Positions 55,807 to 64,000 of a stretch of DNA of 64,000 bases are shown here, in pieces. Both the position numbers and the translations under genes were made by a program. Source of the DNA: Sipunculus nudus. Taxonomy: Eukaryota; Annelida; Sipuncula; Golfingiida; Sipunculidae. The notes beneath the pieces were generated by a model. It did no database searches and was not told the DNA's origin. It saw nothing but the letters and a program-made list of their open reading frames with translations. Numbering within the stretch: the first letter of the stretch is position 1; every line of letters begins with the position of its first letter. The DNA lies in the NCBI GenBank assembly GCA_026874595.1, contig CM049312.1, positions 66,682,929 to 66,746,928 of the forward strand, given 5' to 3'.

Positions 55807-58445
55807 AACAAGGGACCTATGGGTCACGACGCTCAGCTGTTATATATGATAAAAAAATATTATTTAGAAATGAGGCACATGCTGGTTTTGTGTGGTAATA
55901 AATATAAGCTGTATTATGAGTTGTTGTTGTTTAGCTTATGTATGATTTTGATAGTACCTTTGGAGACAGGGAAGAGGATTGATTTCATTTATTCTATTAA
56001 CAATTGGAGTACTATTGTCACACAGATTTTGACTTGGCCATATAACTTATAAGCAGAATATATAATATAAGGGTTTAACTATTTATTAAAAAATTTACAA
56101 ATATTGTCCCAAATATAATTTTTATTAAATATAATAAGAGAATCATATGATTTTTTAAAATGAAATATAACTGATATGATTATTAAAATAATATTAAAGA
56201 ATATATTAATGAATGCATTCATGAATATATTTTGAAAGTATTTGCATTACTTTCATTTTTACCTGAATTCCCATTCTTTATGCAAGAAATTTTATGATGG
56301 AGTACATAATCATATTCGTATTTAAATACAATTGCAAAGTATTTGTACGATGTCTGGTATTTATTCAGTTTTCACCAAACAATGATGTTGAGAATCCAGA
56401 ATATACAAAATTCACACATTTAAATAATGATCATAAGTACCTGGTTTTATGGCTTTTATTTATATTAAAAAATAACTGTAAAAAATTCATTTTGGACTAA
56501 TTTCACATCAATGTACACACTAGACACAGTAGGAATCTAGATTAATATTATGAACTGCATCGTTGTCTATCATTAATTTCCTTCACATGATCCCTAATGA
56601 TTAGTAATGAATAATATGATTTACTTCTTTATCATTAAAATTGAACTGAAAAATGCCATAGGTGACTGCATGGTGTTATTTGGAATATGTGACATTCTAC
56701 CCATCGATACAAGATTCTTATATCATCAGTAACTGCTAGTTAATTTCCTGTTATTATAAACTAACAAATTCCTTTTCTATTTTTCTTTAATTTGTTATTA
56801 AAAACCAATAAAAATTTATCAATTTGTTGTTTATTGTTATGTTGTTGGTTAAAACTACTAGATGAGTTGGGTTGGACACCTGGATCAACTGTGGCTGGCC
56901 ATAAGCTGCCTGGATTCCTGTATGCCTCGCCTCAAGCGTGCATAATTTGATGAAAGGTCAACAAGGTCAACATACAGGTGACTCAAGAGGGGCTGGAGAG
57001 AGCCAAAGTCTGACAGGGTCTCATAAAAAACATTAATAAAAGCTACAATTTTTGGCCAATTTCTTTCAGCTTTCTAAACTAAAAAGCTGAAATCCTTATG
57101 TGTGCATGATATGAAAATTATATCAACAGTGCTCACGGGAACAAACGTGCTATGGTCACAGTTGGGCAAAATTTAAGGTACTAATTTTATATTTTTACTA
57201 ATAACTTATAAAATTTGAAAAATTCAGAACTAATTTTGGGTATTCAATTGAATCTTGATAAAATAATGTTACATCCCTGACAAAAAAATCTCTAGCAATG
57301 CCCTTGTTAAGGGAGTAAATATATTTCTTGATTTTTTACAAAGTGCATTATGTTTGGGCCCATAACTTAAAACAATTACGCAATACTGACATCATTCTGG
57401 GATGTGCATAGAGAATGAAAAATATGTATATTGTTTATGATTAAAGTCAGATCAGTGGTTTTGATATTAGGCAGTCTTGAAGTGTAACAATGGGTTTTTA
57501 ATGGAAAAATGAAGTTTTTCATTAATATCTCGAAGGTATTAAGTCCTAGTGACCAAATTCTTAGCATGGTAGGGGATTTTGGAGACATCTAACTGTATGC
57601 TGAATTTAAGGAACTTAGAGCTGAAGCTTGGGAGCTGAGCTTTTGCAAACTGCATAACACTAGCTTGATGTAAACAATATGTTACAAGGTGCTTGAAAAC
57701 TTGATTAAAATCTACAGTTTTTGATCAACTGGTTTCAAATTTTTGGTGTTAACAGTTGAAATGCTGACAAAAACATGCTGTGAAAATTAAATCAACAGTA
57801 CTTACAGGAAAAAAACGTGCCATGGTCAAAGTTGGGCAAAATTTAAGGTACCAATTTTTTATTTTTATTAATATTTTAAAAAATTTAAAAGATTTTCATC
57901 TAATTTTGGGTATACAATTTAATTTTGATTAATTAAAGTTATATTACTGGAAAAAAAGGTCCACAGCTTTAACATTTTTTGTGTTAAGTGATCAAATATC
58001 TTTCCTTATTTTTTTCAAAATGCATTATGTTTGGGCCCAGAACTTTTTTAAATTAAATAATACAGACATAATTTCTGGCATGTACATAGGAACTATATAG
58101 AGGAATATTTATGGTAAATATAAGGAAAAACAGATGAGTGGTTTTGATATTAGGCAGTCCTAAAGTGTGAAAATAGGTTTTTAATAAAAAATTGAGGTTT
58201 TTCCTTAATTTCTCAAAGGAACGAAGTTGCAAAGACCCAGTTTTCGGCTTGGTAGGAGATCTTGGGGACATCTAACATTATGCCGAATTTTGGATTCCTA
58301 GGTCTTACGGTTTCAAAACGTGCCACATCTACGGACGGACGGACGGACGGACGGACGGACGGACGGACGGACGGACAGACGGACGGACGACGGACAATGG
58401 ACCACGACTATAGCTCAGATGACTTATAGTCAGCTGAGCTAAAAA
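55807..58445 (+). mobile_element. Type-2 Helentron-like element (copy G), intact ends
   Basis: 5' AACAAG (55807-55812), then GACCTATGGGTC and GCTCAGCTG. The 3' end has (ACGG)n (58331-58389), the hairpin GCTCAGATGAC (58413) / GTCAGCTGAGC (58429-58439) and TAAAAA. It is 2.64 kb and nearly the same as 20475-23135 throughout, including the internal ~680-bp duplication. The shared frame near 55846-56052 shows no known domain and is not called a gene. Confidence 0.82.
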
Positions 58446-59026
58446 GGTATATCCTTTCACTGTATGGGAACTATATGTAGTTCTTAAACTAGACATCTCA
58501 GTTAAGACAATGTCCAAGTGATTTATTTTGTGATTTTAACCTCAATGGTAGTGGTAACAGCATACTGGCCAATGATATCTTGTATTACATAATTAACAAA
58601 TGTTAATCCAGTAATATGCTAGCCATCCTAGGCCAGTAATTTTCAACACAAAGATTTTTTCAGAAGTCAGTTTTCAATCCATCACTTTTAAAGATAAGAC
58701 ATTGACTTTAGCACTGCAATATTACTAGGGCTTTAACACATCTTCCAGTAATTCAGGTTCTCACTTTTCTTTATTTCTAGAGACCTTACTCTCACAGGTT
58801 GGTCCATCAGCTATTTCATGAATAATGGCCATGGCAACTGAATCAATCAAATAACTTGTGTACACTCCCTGTACACCTTAAAGCAAACAATACCTATTGC
58901 AATTTTTGATCAACCGTTTTGCAAAGCCAGGACATCTTCATTAATCTGACCAATCATACAAAGGCTTGTAAACCTATCAAGATTCTGGTGCATGTAAACA
59001 TTTTAGTTACACAGCACGTCATAAGC
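58446..59026. other. Intergenic, nothing recognised
   Basis: AT-rich, no repeats or exons seen. Confidence 0.4.
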
Positions 59027-59205
59027 TTTGACCGTTTACTTTTGTGACGGTATTGTGCTTTGACTGTTAACTTTTGTGACTATGGCCTGTGTTTTGACTG
59101 TTTACTTTTGTGACTATGTATTGTGCCTTGACTAATGTTTACTTTTTTGTGACTATAGATGTGCTTTGACTCGTGTTTACTTTTCTGACCATGGATTGTG
59201 ATGCA
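59027..59205. repeat. Minisatellite, ~45-bp units
   Basis: Four to five copies of 'ctttgactgtttacttttgt' followed by 'gactatg..ttgtg'. Confidence 0.8.
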
Positions 59206-59334
59206 TAGGGAAGCACTCTACAAAATATGGTACTTAAAATGACTGGTCTAATAATCATTTACCTATAAGCAAACCTCTGGCAGCCTTATCAAGGAATTTT
59301 GCCATGAATAATGAATGAGACAACTGAACCTATC

Positions 59335-59480
59335 AAATCAGAATTGGATTCAGGAGGGGGTGGGGGGAGTTCCAGATCCCCCATTTTCAATCCATGGCAA
59401 CCTTTTTTTAAAGGTTTCAGACAAAGTGTTGAGGCATGGGTCCCCCTTTTCCAGACCTGGGGGAACTTATTTTAGGATTT
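59335..59480 (+). mobile_element. hAT-MITE-like fragment
   Basis: It shares 'ggattcaggaggggg', 'ccattttcaatcc..tggcaac' and 'tccccctttttccagacctg'-like phrases with 62119-62318. It lacks a clear right terminus. Confidence 0.45.
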
Positions 59481-62118
59481 TCTTAATTTCCACAATCCTA
59501 TATCAGCCTGTGCAAAGTTCTCCTTGAAGGTACAGGTCAGTGTCCAGGTGGATTCTATCAGTTCAGTTTGGAAGCAATGCTGGTGGCATAACACTTTTTG
59601 GACCACGTCCAAATCTTTGAATTAGTGGGACTGTCTTCAGAAAAGGACTACAGTAAAGGGCTCTTTTGACCAAAGAGCTCAAGGACAAGTTTTTTCTAAA
59701 AAAAAAAAAAAGGTCAATCCAATGAACACTTCGGATGAGTTTGCATCAGGATTCACAATGATTGCCAACCTGCCACCTTGAGAATCTTTATCATTTCCGC
59801 CATTTCAGCATTTAAAATTTGTGTAACAGAAACTTTCGTGTAACATTCATGTTCTAGCTAATCTCCTCAGCCTAGACTGCCTGATCCAAGGACAACCTAG
59901 GACAATATGGATTGGCAGGATGGTGTTTTACATAGGATGTACTAATTAAATAGCAGAATGTGTCACAGTTAATATCTGTACATATGCTTTGAATCAGATG
60001 ACCCTTCGTGATAACTTTTCATATATTTTTTTGGATGGACAATCAAATTTTGAATAGTTTCAATTTTGGAAAAATGGCTTTTCAGATAAACAGTTCGAGT
60101 AAACAACATACTACTCTACTTGTCAAAAGAAGCACCAATAGGTCTACACACCTTGTGTAGCAAAAAGGGAAACATGGGCTCCTGATTATGTTTAGAAATT
60201 ATATTCAGATTGTTAAAATAGATGTTCTTAACTGGGGATTTCATTTTATAATTTATTAGTTTTATCTTTAGTACAAGGCATGCCCCAGTTTATTCAAGGA
60301 ATGACCAATCAATCAGCTGTATTATTCATTTATGAATTGTTCCACATTAACTTTTATATGTAACATCTTCATTAAAGTAGCCCTCTATATTACTTCAGAG
60401 CCATAAGCAAACCAGTCTCTGAGAACTTGGAGCCTTTCCTTTACACTTTTGAGCATTTAGAATTGATGAGGGTTTTCCTTTGTTTGTAGCAAGTACCCTA
60501 ATATAGTTTTGAATTGCCAAATGCAACCTTTTAACTTGGTTTGAACTATTCACATATTAGTATACAGGCATGAAATGAGGACCCCAGAGAAATTTTGTGA
60601 AAATGGGTAGGGGACCAGCTGGTTTTTAAGTATTAGAAGATGAGTAAATGAGATAAAATTTCCTGAAAATTCCTCAAATGGAAATTCCTAAATATCTCAA
60701 AATCCGGAAATTTCCTGACACTCACAGGCCTAGTATAACTACTTTTTAAGTAGTGACCATATTTGTATCAATATTAGAACAAATATACAACAGATCAAAT
60801 TCATCTGAGTCTACTACAAAGAATGTCATGAGCATATAAATATTCTAACTAAGAGTGTGGCTAATATGTTATGAAGCATCTATGGACAATGGACATATAA
60901 AAGGAGACATTTAAATCCAATACAAAATTACTTAAATTTTCCTCTCATGTTGCCTGAAAATATATAACTAATTTTTACATCTATCAATAACAATAATTTC
61001 TTTTTTTAATGAATAGAGCATATGATATAACATGGTTTTGTTAGTGTGTGGCATAACATGGTTCATTAAACTGCATTGCAAAAATAATTTGGTAAAATAT
61101 AAAATATCCACCACAAACTTTCCATGTTATGGGTCACAATTGGTGTTTCACAATAACCCAGTAAGAATACATTGCACATGATCTGTTCTGATAAGATTAA
61201 AAAAAAAGTTTACATGACCCTGCCAAAGTACTTTAAGACTTTAAACACCAGCGTTAGGCAGTGTTTCTATGTCTTGCAAAAAGTAAAAGTTTGGTTTTTG
61301 ATCCATACACCACCTGTCAACAGTTTAACTAATAGCACAAGTGATACTAATTGTTTACTCCTTCATCATATATACTAGTATACTATTTTGTCTTAACTAA
61401 GCAACCTGCCAGGGTATTGATTATAAGTCATCCAAAAGACCATACCTTAATCAAAGTCAATATTTTACCAGTTACATGAGATAACCAACTGTACAAGAAT
61501 TTCAACATCAAAAGAAAATTTGATTTCATTACTTTTAAAATTTTTTTCTGAATTTTCATGACTTTGCAGGTACCAGTACTAATATCCTCTCTTATTTCAT
61601 GACTTTTCAAAGACTCTTATGGGTTTATAAACACTGATATTGATAACATGATATATCGCAAAGGGCAAAAAATACCCATAGATCCAGGAAAGGCCAAGTA
61701 AGCAGCTTACCAATAACAAGTTCATAGATGAAACCCTCTGGTTAAGTCATGAATCTTAAAGCACATTCTTAAAATGATTCCTAGTGTGTTTGTTAATTAT
61801 TAAAACCTTACAAAATATATTTTCACATAAAGCACTAACTGTTGCAATTTCATTCAATAAATGTGTAAATCAATTCTTCTCACTGACAGATGACACATAA
61901 AATTAAGCAGATAGGTACTAATGTAAACACAAGTTGTAGATCATTCCTACAGGTAAAGGTGCTTTACCAGAATTATTATACGATTAATATAAAACAGTTA
62001 TTTTCATAACCTTGTAGATGTATTTCTATAAATAATAAGTAGTGTGTCGTTTTTAGAAATTATCCTGGACTTTTTCTGTGAATGTAATTTCAAGAATAGC
62101 CATAAAATTGTGACCATT
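59481..62118. other. Intergenic, nothing recognised
   Basis: AT-rich sequence with short A- and T-runs; no exon, RNA or defined repeat seen. It may lie in the 3' flank of PHF12. Confidence 0.4.
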
Positions 62119-62318
62119 CAGAAACGGATCCAAGGCTTGGGGGGGGGGGGGGGGGGGGCAGCACTCCAATTTTCAGCCGTTGCAATCTTTTTTAAGGGTT
62201 TCAGATCAATGTTGCAGACTGCACTCCCCCTTTTCTGGACCTGAGGACCTTATTTTAGGTTTTATCATCGTCCTCCAAGGTTTGACCCCCCCCCACCCCT
62301 TACCTAGATCCGCCCCTC
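62119..62318. mobile_element. hAT-like MITE (~200 bp)
   Basis: Left end CAGAAACGGATCCAAGG; right end CCTAGATCCGCCCCTCC, an imperfect inverted repeat of the CAGRGGCGGATCC type seen in hAT MITEs. A G-run (62139-62158) follows the left end and a C-run (62286-62294) precedes the right end, adding to the inverted symmetry. Related fragments at 43831 and 59335. Confidence 0.6.
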
Positions 62319-63383
62319 CCAGTTACCCTGGGTTTATCTGTCAATCAAATATTATCATATCTGAGTCACTGTGGGAATAAAATATAACAAAGACACTGTA
62401 TAGAAATACACTGTCATTAGTACTCAAGATCATCATTAATACTGAACAAGTTGCGTACCTGTATGGCAGGCAAATAAGTGCATATACATTCTACCTGCAT
62501 TCAATCTGGAGGAAAAAGCATTCCTCACAAATTACATGCATAGGTCAGTTCCTGTTCCAGACCACTAGTTTACAGAACTGGTTTGGGATATATGGAGTCC
62601 TATCTAAGCTGTGTTACTCATTCAGGCCAGTTCCTTTAGTGTGAGAATCCAGAGGATTCAATGTACAGCAGGCTTTGAATATGTCAGGACGTCACTATGT
62701 CATGGATTTCTTCTGCTAACACCGCAGGCACCTGGTGTGTTAATCCAGAATATATCAGTAGTTAGTCAAAATATTAAAGAAATACACATCCTCTGAGTAA
62801 CCTATATAACCACAAGGCATCTATCTTTGCTAGGTACTTTTCGGTTTATTGCCTCCACTTGGAGGGTACTGGTATGTGTTCAATACCATTCATGTGTGTG
62901 TTTGTTCACAACATAACTCACACAATCATGAATGGAATCTCATAAAATGTTCAGGTCATTTCTAGAATGGGCAAAGGCAGAGTTGGTTAGATTTTTGTGT
63001 GGATCCAGCACATGTCCGGATTAAGGAACGTCATAAAGGAATATTCACAAATGTTCAGTCCTTTATGCAGGAGTTAACCTGGGAATATGGCCCAAATAAG
63101 TGAATGCCCACAGATTTCTAGTTCCCACTTAGTTTACAGTAATAACCATAAAAACCCTTGGTCTCCACCAAGAAACTCTAAATTCACTTTCTGGAACTGC
63201 AATTCCATTTATACATATGCTATGAACATATATAATCCACATAGATTATACTCAGTGTATATTGTTTATATTTTAAAAAATACTGATTTATTCTATATTT
63301 ATAGATCAAGTGCCTGTAGCTAATACAATCTCCTGATGATAAGCACTCTCCTATATCTTGCTAGTGTAATGATTTGAAGCTTA
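62319..63383. other. Intergenic or PHF12 downstream sequence
   Basis: No gene recognised. Further reversed AATAAA-like signals (about 63288) could serve as alternative PHF12 polyadenylation sites. Confidence 0.4.
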
Positions 63384-63389
63384 TTTATT
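63384..63389 (-). terminator. Candidate PHF12 polyadenylation signal
   Basis: AATAAA on the minus strand, about 142 bases past the PHF12 stop codon. Assigned by position only; other signals exist further left. Confidence 0.4.
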
Positions 63390-63530
63390 TATAGTAAACA
63401 GGTTTAAATTATTATAAAATATAGGACCAATCACAAACAGGATACATGTCACATGATTCTGGTAGGTAAAAATACTTGACAGACATGATTTTGTGGTTAA
63501 CCCATGATAAAACAGACAGTGATGCCTATG

Positions 63531-63758
63531 CTATGGTAATGACGGTGATTGTAGTTGTGATTTCAATAACGATGCCCCTTCCCTCCGTCGTTCTAACACA
63601 GGGTCTCTGGTCGCTTGGTCCACAATACTGAAAACGAACTGCAGACAGCCAACCTTGATGTAGCTGCCGTGATGTAATAACGCGGTGCCTTCCCATCCTG
63701 CACCACTGCCTCCGATAAGACTTGAGCTGCTTCCTTTACAATTACAAGGTTTCCGCAT
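63531..63758 (-). CDS. PHF12: PHF12 last coding exon (FHA-domain C-terminus)
   Basis: PHF12 (Pf1) is a nuclear PHD-finger protein that links MRG15 and SIN3-HDAC in a repressive complex; its C-terminus contains an FHA domain. The exon encodes 75 residues and a TAG stop. It includes [32 protein letters not shown] and [14 protein letters not shown], closely matching my recollection of the vertebrate PHF12 C-terminus. The tail LQSPSLP resembles the vertebrate serine-proline end. The acceptor is ATAATTTCAG, directly before 63758. The rest of the gene (PHD fingers, SIN3-interacting region) must lie to the right, outside the window. Confidence 0.92.
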   Translation of the reverse strand: MRKPCNCKGSSSSLIGGSGAGWEGTALLHHGSYIKVGCLQFVFSIVDQATRDPVLERRREGASLLKSQLQSPSLP

Positions 63759-63944
63759 CTGAAATTATAAAAGAATGCAATATTAAATATTTAGCATCCA
63801 AACAGTAAACACAAACTTTATATATCCTTACTTTGATAAAGCAGGAATATGCAGTTTGGCAGAACTATAAAAGGTAGGTAATGGATCAATCAACATTTAC
63901 CAGCATCCAAGGTACAACAGCAAGGTGCATAATATACCTGTAGT
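63759..63944 (-). other. PHF12 final intron (partial)
   Basis: Intronic position follows from the acceptor at 63759-63761. No other feature seen. Confidence 0.6.
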
Positions 63945-64000
63945 AAATTGGTGACCTCTGACCTGATTAAATACGTGCCAACTTCGCCAAGAATGGAACT
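63945..64000 (+). mobile_element. Start of a family J core-repeat element, cut by window edge
   Basis: Matches 13660-13720 and 13520-13570: 'ttggtgacctctgacct' then 'attaaatacgtgc.aactt.gc'. It contains a perfect DR1 TGACCTCTGACCT at 63952-63964. It lies in the PHF12 intron. Confidence 0.55.

Overview
This is a window of animal nuclear DNA, most likely from a mollusc and probably a bivalve. It is AT-rich, gene-poor and intron-bearing, and has abundant TA microsatellites and mononucleotide runs. It is packed with interspersed elements made of tandem core repeats, ACGG-type microsatellites and short terminal hairpins. That architecture matches the pearl/CvA (Helentron-like) non-autonomous elements known from bivalves. 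The lineage call is an inference from repeat style; no species marker was seen.

Only two host genes are recognised, both on the minus strand and both only partly inside the window. UNC119 is represented by coding exon 1 (44508-44691) and exon 2 (19744-19863). They are separated by a 24.6-kb intron 1 and joined in matching splice phase. Later exons were not found and presumably lie to the left. The last coding exon of PHF12 (FHA-domain C-terminus, stop at 63531) lies about 19 kb to the right. The two genes are also linked in human (17q11.2), so this looks like old synteny.

Nearly everything else is mobile or repetitive DNA. Helentron-like elements lie at 190-925, 1991-5880, 6573-10736 (minus), 19959-24771, 20475-23135 (nested), 40478-42633 and 55807-58445. 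A related family (called H here, with companion block I) begins at 33264, 35347 and 48921. A ~1.2-kb module (K) is nested in two hosts. Nested insertions can be read directly: a 5'-truncated L2/CR1-like LINE inside the 6573-10736 element, a 2.66-kb element inside the 19959-24771 element, and K inside the 1991-5880 element. Other items are a perfect piggyBac-type MITE (17160-17433), several foldback MITEs, tRNA-derived SINEs, a hAT-like MITE, pogo/Tigger-like termini, and a very large foldback satellite structure (29136-33010).

The most interesting signals are in the core repeats. A ~155-bp tandem array at 40730-42540 carries in most units a palindrome that is a perfect or near-perfect estrogen-response element (AGGTCAnnnTGACCT). 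Two other repeat families carry perfect AGGTCA direct repeats with 1-bp spacing (DR1). At least 17 exact copies of the 12-bp palindrome GGTGGCGCCACC occur in several otherwise different core repeats. The elements share a terminus made of AACAAG followed by a short hairpin whose stem changes in a compensated way. Separately, 50.5-51.5 kb holds an irregular cluster of a CAACACCGTTA motif (MYB-like). All repeat calls are from reading by eye; no alignment or database search was run.
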